DNA of 64,000 bases from Rhizobium sp. R634 (GCF_002211305.1 NZ_LOKW01000023.1:186001-250000), one strand, 5' to 3'. Positions 8,873 to 18,258 are shown, numbered from the stretch's first letter. A program made the numbers and translations. The notes: generated by a model from the letters alone, not told the origin.

Positions 8873-9726
8873 ATGAAACTTCTGGTCACTGGAAGCAGCG
8901 GACGAATCGAGCGCGCGGCGATTGAACGCCTTCTCGAAGAGGGGCACGAGGTCATCGGAATCGACGAGGTGCCGTCATCCGACATGAGGTGCCCGTTCGC
9001 GCGCGTCGATATGCGGGACTATGGCCAGGTCCTTGATGCGGTCGCCGATATCGAATCCGGGATTGATGGCATCGTCCATCTTGCTGCGATAGTAGGCGCG
9101 AAAGTCGCTGCGAGCACGCACATATTTCACACCAATACCGCCATCAGCTACAATGTTTTCCAAGCGGCAAAGATCGCGGGCATAAAGAACATTGTTTTTG
9201 CGAGCAGTGAGACCTTGCTGGGCGTCCCGTTTGACGATCCACCTGCCTATTTTCCGGCCGATGACAAGCTGACCTCGAAGCCTGAGAGTAGCTACGCGCT
9301 TTCCAAACTTGTAGACGAATCCGTCGCAGCCGAGTTCTGCCGCTGGGATCCTGCGCTCAAAATGATCGGCCTGCGGTTTTCTTGGGTAAAAGAGCCCCAC
9401 CAATATGATGCAATGAAAGCTTGCGAAGATAATCCCGGCTTTCAAAAATGGAACCTGTGGTCCTATGTTGACAGCCGGACTGTGCCCAGGCCATTTCGCT
9501 TGCGCTCAACGCAAGCCTCAATGGTTTTCATCACCTCGCGATAGCAGCAGATGATACCGTGTTGGCGCGGCCCACACGTGCCCTTATGGCTGCTTATTAT
9601 CCCAATGTACCGCTACAAGGACAACTTGCTGAACATGGCAGTCTTGTCTCAAGCCAAATGGCCCGAGACGTTCTAGGTTATCGCCCGAAGTACAGCTGGC
9701 GTGACATACCAGCGGGGGTCTCCTAG
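8873..9726 (+). pseudogene. Frameshifted second copy of the epimerase-type sugar-acid dehydrogenase
   Basis: This is a paralogue of the 1598-2458 gene. It shares long blocks such as ASSETLLG, PADD, the YxxxK in SSYALSK and FCRWD. Frame 8873-9544 runs to residue ~203 (SYVDSR) and then turns into unrelated residues. The missing C-terminus (DCAQAISLALN ... GYRPKYSW) continues in the next frame and stops at 9726. Restoring one base in the CGGACTGTGCC stretch near 9478 gives a protein of about 284 residues. The third Rossmann glycine is also replaced by glutamate (SSGRIERAA), which supports real decay over a sequencing error. A good Shine-Dalgarno, AAAGGAGAAATGCC, precedes the ATG. Confidence 0.85.
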
Positions 9727-9853
9727 CTTCTTAAGCTGCTGTGACCTTTCAAAAGAAGGTCGAACGCGGATCAGCAAATTTATCATATCCGGGCGGGCTT
9801 CCAAGTTGCTTGCATTCGCTTCATAAGGTTCGCCGCGGTTTGCACTTCTGAAA

Positions 9854-11145
9854 ATGGGGAACATAGACGTGATTTCGAAGGGTGCGGAAGAAGCAGCGTC
9901 GGCAACGGCGTCTCCTTGTGTACAGATCTCTCGTCCAACTGCTTTCAAACAGCAGACGGCAGACTTCAACTCCGAGCTTCACGCTCGACCGTCGATCTAT
10001 TTCAACGGTCCGGCAATTGTTGAGCACGTTGCTTTCATGCCCAGAGACGGTGTGATCAAGGAGTTCCACGACAGTCTCAAAGCTGATGGCACGATTTCGG
10101 TTAGAGTCGAAAGGCACACTGAATTCGTGACGGTTACGCGCGTCCGGAAACTTGACAGCGAGCCAGGGGGCTGGCCGGAATCTGACCTCCTTGAAAGTGA
10201 CTTTGCCGAGCTCGCAGATTGAACTCACCGCTGCTCGTTTGTCACGTCAGTATCCTTGTCCTCGGGAACCCTCCTGACAAGCTGGGACCGGTGCTGGAAA
10301 CCTTCGACTTCGGTGATACCGCCGCCTCATTGATCGGTGGGGGCGCGGCGCAGGTTTGCTCCGATTTTCGTGTTCGAGGGGACAATTCAAGTAGAATTAT
10401 CCTGTTCAACAAGGATCTAAACGCACACCGCCTGGGGCGCATGGTACGCCGCATCTTCGAGATCGAAACCTACAGATCCATGGCGCTTCTCGGATTGCCG
10501 GAAGCGCGTCGTCTCGCCCCGCTTCTCGGCGGATATGACACGGAGCTGGTTCAGCTGACCAATCGCAATCTTCGTACGCCCGCACATCAGCACAAGCAAT
10601 TGCTCGAGGAGATTACCGCTCTCTCATCCCATGTCATCTCGGCCACCGCCGAGACCAGAAACAGGTTCGGCGCAACCGCAGCCTACGCCAAGATCGTTGA
10701 GGAGAGGATCGCGCTTTTACGGGAAACGCACGTCGTCGGCTTTCAACGCTTCGGTACCTTCGTGGAGCGGCGGTTCAAGCCAGCGGTGCGTACCTGCGAA
10801 GCGACCGCCTTGAGGCTTGAGCAACTATCGAGGGCTGCGATGCACTTGCTCGACTTGTTGCAAACCCGAATTCAGGTCGAGATCGAATTCCAGAACGCGA
10901 CACAGATCCAGGCCATGGCTGATCGCGCCGCGACGCAGGTCAAGATCCAGCGCGCGGTCGAAGGCTTTTCGATCATTGCAATCAGCTACTATTTGTTGAG
11001 CTTGCTGAAGTTCGTGTATGAAACGGCAGACCACGCTGGGTTCCATTTCGATCCAATGATCATGCTCGTCGCTGTTCCGGTCGTTGTGGGATCTGTTGTG
11101 ATCACCATTCTGCGCGTCAAGCATGCGCTGAAAGCAGAGAGCTAG
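9854..11145 (+). pseudogene. DUF3422 family membrane protein, split by a frameshift
   Basis: Two adjacent frames together make one DUF3422 protein of about 430 residues, the normal family length. The first (9854-10222) has the N-terminal domain with ELHARPSIYF and VRVERHTEFVTVTR. The second (from about 10219 to 11145) has the coiled-coil middle (RNLRTPAHQHKQLLEEITALS) and two C-terminal membrane segments near residues 255-300. The join at about 10217-10222 needs a one-base insertion; homology runs through the stop. The function of DUF3422 is unknown; it is a predicted membrane-anchored protein. A sequencing error would also explain the split. Confidence 0.75.
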
Positions 11146-11176
11146 CGGCGGCGCAACCTCGCCTCAACAAGCTCGA

Positions 11177-12256
11177 TCAATCAAGCAGCTCTTGAGTATC
11201 TCCACGAGGCGGTTCAGCGGAGGCGGTCATCTCTTCTTCAGGTAATGGCTCGCTGGGGGACTGCGTTTTGAATCTAAGATTGGCAGACATTCTCGCCGCC
11301 ACGACGTCTGCGACAATCGACAATGCCAGAGAAGACGCACTTTTAGCTTTGCCGAAAATTCCGATCGGAGCTTTGATCCGGTCGACATCGGCCTCGCTAT
11401 AGCCGTCGTCGGCCAGAGCCTTGATCCGCCTACCGTGTGTGCGCAAACTTCCCAAAGCTCCGATATAAAAGGCCCGGCTGTCGAGCACGAGCCGCAAGTG
11501 CGGTATCTCCCGGTCAAGGTCGTGATAGAGCAATGCGACCGCGGTAAATGGATCGATCAACGACTCTAAAGAACTGGCCGTCATCTGTCCGTCGACGAGA
11601 TGAATGTCGATGTGGGCGGCGCGCGCGACGTCTGCCGTTGCCGTCGCTTCGATCGAACGGCCAAAAACGAGCAATCTGGTGGTCGGTTGGTAGGCGATGA
11701 CGAAATCTTCCCCATTCCACTGCGACACACCACGGAACCGACGGTCGACGGATAGTCTCTCGGAGGCGGGACTATATCTGAGAGCTATTCCACGCCTTAG
11801 CTCGAGTTCGCCGATCACCTCCTCCAATTCTTTGCCGCTCTGCAGCCGGTGGATAGCGAGATTGATCCCTCCTCCGCACGAAAGAACAATATCAAAAAAC
11901 CGCGACCCTTCGCCGAGCCGCAGGAAGCGATCATGCCCGTTTTGCAAGGCCTCCAATGCTTCTGCTGCAACGGCGTTCTCTGTACAACCGCCAGAAACGA
12001 AGCCGCAATAGAGTCCATCTGCCCTGACGACCATTTGAGAGCCGAGCGGGCGTGCCGAGCCGCCGTGGATCTCGACCAAGGTTACCAGGGCGGTCGCTAT
12101 GCCCGCGTCGACCGAGGCGCGAGCATAACGCAAAATTTCAAGAGGCTCGTCTGTCGAGAGGCCTATCGCGGGGACGACAGGGTCCGTCATCTGGTCCCGC
12201 GCCGCCATGGCTTCCTCCAGCGATAGGTCACATTTCTCTCCTAACGAGACGCTCAC
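11177..12256 (-). CDS. XdhC/CoxI-family molybdenum hydroxylase maturation factor
   Basis: A 359-residue protein of the XdhC/CoxF family, which binds molybdenum cofactor and helps sulfurate and insert it into xanthine-dehydrogenase-type enzymes. The N-terminal XdhC domain has the conserved ARPLGSQMVV and FVSGGCTENAV region. The C-terminal Rossmann domain holds RLLVFGRS, ALLYHD and YIGALGSLRTHGRR. It is the last gene of the minus-strand operon and most likely serves the molybdenum hydroxylase at 25065-29570. GTG 12256 overlaps the adk stop; ATG 12208 after GGAGGAAGCC is an alternative start. Confidence 0.85.
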   Translation of the reverse strand: MSVSLGEKCDLSLEEAMAARDQMTDPVVPAIGLSTDEPLEILRYARASVDAGIATALVTLVEIHGGSARPLGSQMVVRADGLYCGFVSGGCTENAVAAEALEALQNGHDRFLRLGEGSRFFDIVLSCGGGINLAIHRLQSGKELEEVIGELELRRGIALRYSPASERLSVDRRFRGVSQWNGEDFVIAYQPTTRLLVFGRSIEATATADVARAAHIDIHLVDGQMTASSLESLIDPFTAVALLYHDLDREIPHLRLVLDSRAFYIGALGSLRTHGRRIKALADDGYSEADVDRIKAPIGIFGKAKSASSLALSIVADVVAARMSANLRFKTQSPSEPLPEEEMTASAEPPRGDTQELLD

Positions 12257-12837
12257 CCGCCTATGGTCGAAGCGATGGCGGCAGCGACCGTCTCGACGTC
12301 CTGCCTTGCGTCGATCCGGCGCAGAAGTCCGCGTTGCTCGTAAAATGGTGACAACTGCGCCGTTGCGCTGATAAACTCCTCTACCCTTCGCTTTAACACT
12401 TCCGGATTGTCATCCGAGCGGCTGCTTCCTCCAGCCTCCCGTGACTGCTCCGCCCGCGTCCTGATGCGAGCTTCAAGCAGCTCGAGAGGAATATCAAAGA
12501 GCATCACGTGATCCAGTGGCAGATTTTTCTCGGCAAGATGTGCCTCTAGTGCGCCTGCTTGTGCGACCGTGCGCGGAAAACCATCGAGGATGTAGCCAGC
12601 CCGGCCGGCGGCATTTTCAAGGCCTTCTTCCACGAGACTTATGACGACCTCGTCCGGCACCAGCCTGCCCGAATCGACGGCGGCTTTCGCCTGAACGCCG
12701 AGTGCGCTTTGTGCCTTGATCGCGTCGCGAAGCAGATCACCGGTCGAGATATGCAACAAGCCTCGCTCCCGTATAAGCCGTTCCGCCTGCGTCCCTTTCC
12801 CAGCGCCGGGCGGGCCAATGAAAACAAGTCTCGTCAT
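12253..12837 (-). CDS. adk: Adenylate kinase (extra catabolic-operon copy)
   Basis: A 194-residue short-form adenylate kinase with P-loop GPPGAGKGTQ at residues 8-17, the AMP-binding STGDLLRDAI, the DGFPRTVAQA motif and a shortened LID, as in alphaproteobacterial enzymes. It converts ATP plus AMP to two ADP. The housekeeping copy is normally in the ribosomal protein cluster; here the gene sits between a semialdehyde dehydrogenase and XdhC. Its operon encodes an AMP-forming acyl-CoA ligase, so it may recycle the AMP released by substrate activation. That link is inference. Confidence 0.9.
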   Translation of the reverse strand: MTRLVFIGPPGAGKGTQAERLIRERGLLHISTGDLLRDAIKAQSALGVQAKAAVDSGRLVPDEVVISLVEEGLENAAGRAGYILDGFPRTVAQAGALEAHLAEKNLPLDHVMLFDIPLELLEARIRTRAEQSREAGGSSRSDDNPEVLKRRVEEFISATAQLSPFYEQRGLLRRIDARQDVETVAAAIASTIGG

Positions 12838-12840
12838 TCC

Positions 12841-14298
12841 TCAGACTCCCATGCACAGATATTTGATCTCAAGATAGTCATCCATTCCGTACTTGGACCC
12901 CTCGCGACCATTTCCGCTTTCCTTCACGCCACCGAACGGCGCGACCTCGGTCGAGATCAGTCCTTCGTTGATGCCGATGATGCCGGCCTCAAGCGCCTCG
13001 GCGACTCGCCAAATCCTGGAAATGTCACGGCCGTAAAAATAGGCGGCAAGTCCGAATTGCGTTTTGTTGGCAAGCTCAATTGCTTCGCTTTCTGTTTCAA
13101 ACCGGAAAATCGGCGCGACCGGCCCGAAAATCTCCTCGCCGAAGATCTGGGATTTCGACGAGACGTCGGCGATCACTGTCGGCTGATAGAAGCTGTGGCC
13201 GAGCGCATGCCGGCCGCCGCCCGCCACCACTCTGCCGCCGTGGCTGATGGCGTCCGAAACAAGCTCCTCGACCTTTGCGACCGCCTTCTCGTCGATCAGC
13301 GGGCCGATCTGTACACCGGACGCAAATCCATCCCCGACGCTCAATTGGGATACGGCGTCCGATAATCGGGCTACGAAAGTGTCGTATATGCCGCTCTGGA
13401 CGAGAAAACGGTTGGCGCAGACACAAGTCTGGCCGGCATTGCGGTATTTCGAGGCGATCGCGCCTTTGACGGCGGCCCCCACGTCGGCGTCGTCGAAGAC
13501 GATGAAGGGCGCGTTTCCACCAAGCTCCATCGAGGTCCTCTTCACGGTTGCCGCGCACTGGACCATCAGGACCTTGCCGATTTCCGTCGAACCGGTGAAG
13601 CTGAGCTTGCGAACGGCTGGATTGGACGTCAGTTCGGCGCCGATGTCACCGGCCGACCCCGTCACGCAGGAAAGCACGCCCTTCGGCACGCCTGCACGCT
13701 CCGCCAGAACGCAGAGAGCAAGCGCCGAAAGCGGCGTCTGGCTGGCCGGCTTGATGATCATGGTGCAGCCTGCAGCCAGACCTGGCCCGACTTTCCGGGT
13801 GATCATCGCTGCCGGGAAATTCCAGGGTGTGATCGCTGCGCAAACTCCGATCGGCTGCTTGATGACGACAATGCGCTTGTCGGGCGTCGGAGCCGGAATG
13901 GTGTCGCCGTAGACACGCTTGGCCTCTTCGCCGAACCATTCAATGTAGGACGCCGCATAGGCGATCTCGCCCCTGGCCTCAAAAAGCGGCTTGCCCTGCT
14001 CGGCCGTCATGATGGCGGCAAGGTCGTCCTGGTTCTCGATCAGAAGATCGAACCATTTCCGCAGGATGGCAGCACGTTGCTTTCCGGAAAGCTCCCTCCA
14101 ACCGGACTGTGCTTGTTCGGCGCTCTCGATGGCCCGCCGCGTTTCACCGGCCCCCATTCGGGGAACGCTTGCAACGACGGAACCGTCAGCAGGATTGGTG
14201 ACATCAATCACCCGGCCGTCGTCGGCGTCGCGCCATTCTCCGCCGATGAAGCACTGCCTGCGCAGCAGCAATGGATCCTTGAGGGTGGGAACTGCCAT
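12841..14298 (-). CDS. gabD: Succinate-semialdehyde dehydrogenase-like aldehyde dehydrogenase
   Basis: A 485-residue aldehyde dehydrogenase of the GabD type. It has LSFTGSTEIGKVLM, the base Glu in MELGGNAPFIVFDDADV and the catalytic Cys in NAGQTCVCANRF; the second cysteine two residues on is usual for GabD-like enzymes. The expected reaction is succinate semialdehyde to succinate. In the blc pathway, the enzyme with this activity acts after an iron alcohol dehydrogenase and a lactonase, and both partner types are present here (14766 and 26422). Start ATG follows AAGGATAACCCC. Glutarate semialdehyde is another possible substrate. Confidence 0.85.
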   Translation of the reverse strand: MAVPTLKDPLLLRRQCFIGGEWRDADDGRVIDVTNPADGSVVASVPRMGAGETRRAIESAEQAQSGWRELSGKQRAAILRKWFDLLIENQDDLAAIMTAEQGKPLFEARGEIAYAASYIEWFGEEAKRVYGDTIPAPTPDKRIVVIKQPIGVCAAITPWNFPAAMITRKVGPGLAAGCTMIIKPASQTPLSALALCVLAERAGVPKGVLSCVTGSAGDIGAELTSNPAVRKLSFTGSTEIGKVLMVQCAATVKRTSMELGGNAPFIVFDDADVGAAVKGAIASKYRNAGQTCVCANRFLVQSGIYDTFVARLSDAVSQLSVGDGFASGVQIGPLIDEKAVAKVEELVSDAISHGGRVVAGGGRHALGHSFYQPTVIADVSSKSQIFGEEIFGPVAPIFRFETESEAIELANKTQFGLAAYFYGRDISRIWRVAEALEAGIIGINEGLISTEVAPFGGVKESGNGREGSKYGMDDYLEIKYLCMGV

Positions 14299-14322
14299 GG
14301 GGTTATCCTTGTTTGAACTTAA

Positions 14323-14766
14323 TCATGCTTCGACCAGAAGCGGCTCAAGCAGCGCTCTGGCCTTGTCGCCGAACGGCACCGGTCGGCGCGACAGGCGATC
14401 AACGTTGACATGGATGAAAAAACCTTCGGCTGCGGCCCCGCCTTCATCGTTACGGAACAGGCCGATCTCGTAGCGAACCGACGAACTGCCTAGCCTCGCC
14501 ACCCGAATGCCTGCCGTCACCTGATCGGGAAAGGTCATTTCGGCATGGTAGCGGCAGCCCGTCTCCACGACGAGAAACACCTCGGTGCCAGCCTTGATGT
14601 CGAGCACGCCGTTTTCGATGAGAAAGGCATTCACCGCGGTATCGAAGAGCGTGTAATGCACCACGTTGTTCATGTGCCCGTAGGTGTCGTTGTCCGACCA
14701 GCGTAGGCCGGTCGTGCGGAACACCTTGTAGGCAGAGCGTCGTGAGGGAGTTTCGCGCTTCGCCAT
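14323..14766 (-). CDS. Acyl-CoA thioesterase, 4HBT hotdog family
   Basis: A 147-residue hotdog-fold thioesterase. The active-site loop WSDNDTYGHMNNVVHYTLFD near residues 23-42 carries the Asp and HMNN typical of the 4-hydroxybenzoyl-CoA thioesterase group. It hydrolyses an acyl-CoA to the free acid. In an operon with an acyl-CoA ligase and a crotonase, it could release the CoA product at the end of the thioester phase, before the alcohol and semialdehyde dehydrogenases act. Its ATG overlaps the iron-dehydrogenase stop by one base. Confidence 0.82.
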   Translation of the reverse strand: MAKRETPSRRSAYKVFRTTGLRWSDNDTYGHMNNVVHYTLFDTAVNAFLIENGVLDIKAGTEVFLVVETGCRYHAEMTFPDQVTAGIRVARLGSSSVRYEIGLFRNDEGGAAAEGFFIHVNVDRLSRRPVPFGDKARALLEPLLVEA

Positions 14767-15926
14767 TACCAGGCCGCCCTGTATATCGAGAGCGCATCCC
14801 TTTCGCTCACCTCGCGGGGGTTGTTGACGAGGAGGCGCGTCTGCTTCATGGCGTCGCGCGCCATGACCGCAAGATGCTCCTCGCCGATGCCGACGTCGCG
14901 AAGCCGTGACTGAAGCCCGAGCTTTTCCGACAGTCCGGCAAGCCGCTCGATGAAGGCGGCGCAGCGCCCCTCATCCTCCCGTTCTGACACAAGATCCGGA
15001 AATGCATCGGCGGCGATTTCCGCGTAAACCGATGCGGCATCAGGTGCGTTGAACCGCAGAACATGCGGAAGAACCAGCGCGTTGGATAGGCCATGGGGGA
15101 TATGGAAGGTCCCACCGATCGGATAAGCCAGCGCATGTACGGCGGCGACGGGGGAGTTCGCGAAGGCCTGCCCGGCAAGCATCGAGCCAAGCAGCATCGC
15201 ACCGCGCGCGGCGCGGTCTTGACCGTCGGACACGGCCTTCTCGATATTCGCGCCCAGCAGCTGAAGCGCCTGGCGCGCCAGCATCTTGGACAGCGGATTG
15301 TTGTTGGCGCTTTTCGAGGCATAGGATTCGATCGCATGCACCATGGCGTCGATGCCGGTAGCCGCCGTGATATCGGCGGGAAGGCCGATCGTCAGATCAG
15401 CATCGAGGATCGCGATATCGGGCAGGATGATCGGCGACGATACGCCGCGCTTCTCGTCCCCGCCGACGGTGATGATCGAAACCGACGTGACCTCGGATCC
15501 GGTCCCGGCAGTGGTCGGCACAAGCACCAGCGGCAGGCGAGGCCCCTTGGCGTTGCCGACACCCCAGGCCTCGTCGATATCCTCGCCCGATCCGCAGAGA
15601 AGAGCCACGATCTTGGCAACGTCGAGCGAAGACCCGCCGCCGAAACCGATGATGCCGGTAACACCCGCTGGCCTCGCCATGTCCGATGCCGCCATCACGG
15701 TCGCAAGAGACGGATCGGCTTCGACGCTGTCGAACACGGTCACCTCGATACCCGACCCTGAAAGCGAGGCCAGAGCCGGATCGCAAAGCCCTAGCCTGCG
15801 CAGACCAGCGTCGGTCACGAACAGGATGCGCTCGCCCAGCTTCTTCTTGACGATGTCGCCGATCCCGGCGGCCGCACCCGGCCGGAAAACGATCTGCGGG
15901 GTCGTGGTGAATATGAAAGGGTTCAT
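14766..15926 (-). CDS. Iron-containing alcohol dehydrogenase (4-hydroxybutyrate dehydrogenase-like)
   Basis: A 386-residue group III, metal-dependent alcohol dehydrogenase. It has the nucleotide-binding GFGGGSSLDVAK and TTAGTGSEVTS. The metal ligands are in GIDAMVHAIESY (Asp, His) and in VHALAYPIGGTFHIPHG (two His). Family members include 4-hydroxybutyrate, lactaldehyde and maleylacetate dehydrogenases. Together with the neighbouring semialdehyde dehydrogenase, 4-hydroxybutyrate to succinate semialdehyde is the favoured reaction; maleylacetate reduction is possible but no ring-cleavage dioxygenase is nearby. The ATG at 15926 has GAGGAGAATTGC upstream; an in-frame GTG at 15953 is less likely. 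Confidence 0.85.
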   Translation of the reverse strand: MNPFIFTTTPQIVFRPGAAAGIGDIVKKKLGERILFVTDAGLRRLGLCDPALASLSGSGIEVTVFDSVEADPSLATVMAASDMARPAGVTGIIGFGGGSSLDVAKIVALLCGSGEDIDEAWGVGNAKGPRLPLVLVPTTAGTGSEVTSVSIITVGGDEKRGVSSPIILPDIAILDADLTIGLPADITAATGIDAMVHAIESYASKSANNNPLSKMLARQALQLLGANIEKAVSDGQDRAARGAMLLGSMLAGQAFANSPVAAVHALAYPIGGTFHIPHGLSNALVLPHVLRFNAPDAASVYAEIAADAFPDLVSEREDEGRCAAFIERLAGLSEKLGLQSRLRDVGIGEEHLAVMARDAMKQTRLLVNNPREVSERDALSIYRAAW

Positions 15927-15949
15927 GCAATTCTCCTCTGTCACTTCCC

Positions 15950-17479
15950 TCACGCGGCAGGCAGGCTGTCGCGCAGCTTCACGCGCAGGATCTTGCCGGA
16001 TCCTGTTCGCGGTATTTCGTCGACGATGTAGATGCGATCAGGAACCTTGTAGGCAGACAGGCGCTTCTTGCAGTGGGTAAGGAGGGCTGCCTGATCGAAA
16101 GCCTCGGCATCCTTAAGAACGACACAGGCCACCGGAACCTCGCCCAGCATCGTATGCGGCATGCCGATGACGGCGCAGTCTATGACGGCTTGATCAAGCA
16201 GGATCGTCTCCTCGACCTCGGTTGGCGCGATGTTCTGCCCGCCGCGAATGATTAACTCCTTCAGGCGGCCGGTGATCGTCAGGAAACCGTTCGCATCGGC
16301 CTTGGCGAGATCGCCTGTGCGATACCAGCCATCGACGACGGCTTTCTGGGTCTCCTGTGGTTTGTTGTGATAGCCCTGCATCAGGTTCGGCCCCTTGCAG
16401 ATCAGCTCGCCTTCGCTGCCGACCGGAACGTCGAGGCCGGTTTTAGGATCTACCAGCCGGACTGTGACGCCGGGAAGCGGCAGGCCGCAGGAACCTGACA
16501 CGCGCCAGCGGCCGGGCCAGTTCATTGTCACCATCGTGGAAGTCTCGGTAATGCCGTAACCGTCGAGCAGCGCGACCCCGAAGAATTCCTCGAAGTCGTT
16601 GTTCAGCGTGCCGGGAAGGATGGCACCCGCCGACACGCAAAGCCTCACCGACGACAGCAGTTTCTCGCCGTTTGTTTGGCATGCGGAGAGGAAATAGTGA
16701 AAGACGGTCGGCACGCCGGGCATGAACGTGAAGCGTCCCGACCGTAGCAGTTCGGTTGCCTGCGTAGTCGAGAATTTCTCCATGATGTATTCGCTGGCGC
16801 CAAGCGCGATGATGGAGAGGACCGCGATGTTGAGCGCATAGGAATGATAGAGCGGGAGCGTGTTGAGGACGACGTCGTTCTCGTCCATCCCCGCGATCGG
16901 CGCCCAGCAGGCGGCCGTCACCCACAACATGGATCGTGTCGAGAGAAGCACGCCCTTGGGCTGCCCGGTCGTTCCCGACGTGTAGACGATATAGGCCGGC
17001 CGATCGACATCGCGGTCGTCCTCGAAACCGGACGACTGCGGCCGCTCCACCCCTAAAAATCCGGAGGCCGGGTCCGCATCGATCACGAGGACAGGCCTGT
17101 CTAGCCGCGACAAGACCGCGTCTGCCATCGTCCGTTTCTCCGGCAGGGCAACCAGCACCGCGCATCCGGCGTCGGTGATACGGTATGCGAGCTCGGCTTC
17201 GGTGGAATCAATGCTTATCGGGACGCAGATGCCGCCTGCGCGCACGACGGCGAGGCAGGCGACCACCCAGTTGACGGAATTCGGCAGGAATATTGCGACG
17301 GCCTGCCCCTGCCGAAGTCCACGAGCGACGAGGTGGGAAGCCAGGGCTTCAGTCTCCGCATCGAGCTGCGGATAGGAAACCGAACGCATCCTGTCCTCGA
17401 ACGCCATTTTTTCAGGATAAAGGCGCGCATTTCGCCGAAGGATTTCGCCGACGGGCGCGATCAAATCGTAACGTATCAT
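15950..17479 (-). CDS. AMP-forming acyl-CoA synthetase/ligase
   Basis: A 509-residue ANL-superfamily ligase. It has the phosphate loop YTSGTTGQPKGVLLS, the adenylation motif DGYGITETSTMV, GWYRTGDL, the hinge GRLKELIIRGGQNI and the C-terminal catalytic Lys in PRTGSGKILR. It activates a carboxylic acid to its CoA thioester with release of AMP and pyrophosphate. The substrate cannot be read from sequence but is presumably the acid imported by the transporter at 19187-24014 or its hydroxylated product. Start ATG 17479 follows GGAGGAGCCAAG; a longer frame from 17515 is unlikely. Confidence 0.88.
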   Translation of the reverse strand: MIRYDLIAPVGEILRRNARLYPEKMAFEDRMRSVSYPQLDAETEALASHLVARGLRQGQAVAIFLPNSVNWVVACLAVVRAGGICVPISIDSTEAELAYRITDAGCAVLVALPEKRTMADAVLSRLDRPVLVIDADPASGFLGVERPQSSGFEDDRDVDRPAYIVYTSGTTGQPKGVLLSTRSMLWVTAACWAPIAGMDENDVVLNTLPLYHSYALNIAVLSIIALGASEYIMEKFSTTQATELLRSGRFTFMPGVPTVFHYFLSACQTNGEKLLSSVRLCVSAGAILPGTLNNDFEEFFGVALLDGYGITETSTMVTMNWPGRWRVSGSCGLPLPGVTVRLVDPKTGLDVPVGSEGELICKGPNLMQGYHNKPQETQKAVVDGWYRTGDLAKADANGFLTITGRLKELIIRGGQNIAPTEVEETILLDQAVIDCAVIGMPHTMLGEVPVACVVLKDAEAFDQAALLTHCKKRLSAYKVPDRIYIVDEIPRTGSGKILRVKLRDSLPAA

Positions 17480-17502
17480 CTTGGCTCCTCCCAATCCTCC
17501 CG

Positions 17503-18258
17503 TTAGACCATGCAAAAGCCGCCGTTGACACTGATCACCTGGCCCGTCACCCAGGACGATGTCTCCGAAGCGAGGAAGGTGACCATTGGGGCGATATCGT
17601 CGGGCCTGCCGATACGGCGCAACGGGTAGGCCTTGACGATCTTCTCCCGGTTCTTCTCGAGGAATTCCGGGTCCGAATGGGAGGTCTCGATCAGGCCGAG
17701 CGAGACCGTGTTGACGGTGACGTTGTTGCGGCCAAATTCCCGGGCAAGCGACTTGCCGAGCGCGATTGTACCGCCGCGCGCCGCGGCGGCAAGTGCAAGG
17801 TTGGCTTCGCCGATGCGTGAGCTGTCGCCTACGAGATTGATGATGCGGCCGGAGTTCTGCGCGATCATCAGCGGCGCCACCTCATGGCAACAATTGATCG
17901 CGCCGTAGAGACACACGTCGATCTGCTGCTTCCAGTCTTGCGGGGTCGAGTCAACGAACCGCTGGTACTTCACGTAACCGGCATTGTTGACGAGAATGTC
18001 GACCGTGCCAAAGTCCGCCGTGACGGCGGCGATCATCGCCTTGACCTGGGCATTGTCGCTGACGTCAGCCTGGTAGGCTTTCGCCTTTCCGCCGCCCGCC
18101 TCGATGGATGTGACAACGGCCTCAGCTTCATCCCTGGAACGGCTGTAGTTCACCGCGACGACGGCGCCTTCGGCAGCGAGAGCGCGTGCGATATCGCCTC
18201 CGACATCCCGGCCACCGCCCGTGACCAACGCCACCTTGCCCTTGAGATTGGTCTCCAT
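17503..18258 (-). CDS. SDR-family protein lacking the catalytic Tyr and Lys
   Basis: A 251-residue classical-SDR-like protein. It has a Rossmann start (VTGGGRDVGGDIARAL), the structural NNAGY and a normal C-terminal segment (DDIAPMVTFLASETSSWVTG). The usual YxxxK is missing: aligning ALGKSLAREFG with the family TKSLARE places alanine at the Tyr position and arginine at the Lys position in the segment LALAAAARGG. It may therefore use different chemistry, be a non-oxidoreductase, or be inactive, despite the intact nucleotide-binding part. GGAGACAATGCA precedes the ATG, and it lies 23 bases upstream of the CoA ligase start. Confidence 0.85.
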   Translation of the reverse strand: METNLKGKVALVTGGGRDVGGDIARALAAEGAVVAVNYSRSRDEAEAVVTSIEAGGGKAKAYQADVSDNAQVKAMIAAVTADFGTVDILVNNAGYVKYQRFVDSTPQDWKQQIDVCLYGAINCCHEVAPLMIAQNSGRIINLVGDSSRIGEANLALAAAARGGTIALGKSLAREFGRNNVTVNTVSLGLIETSHSDPEFLEKNREKIVKAYPLRRIGRPDDIAPMVTFLASETSSWVTGQVISVNGGFCMV

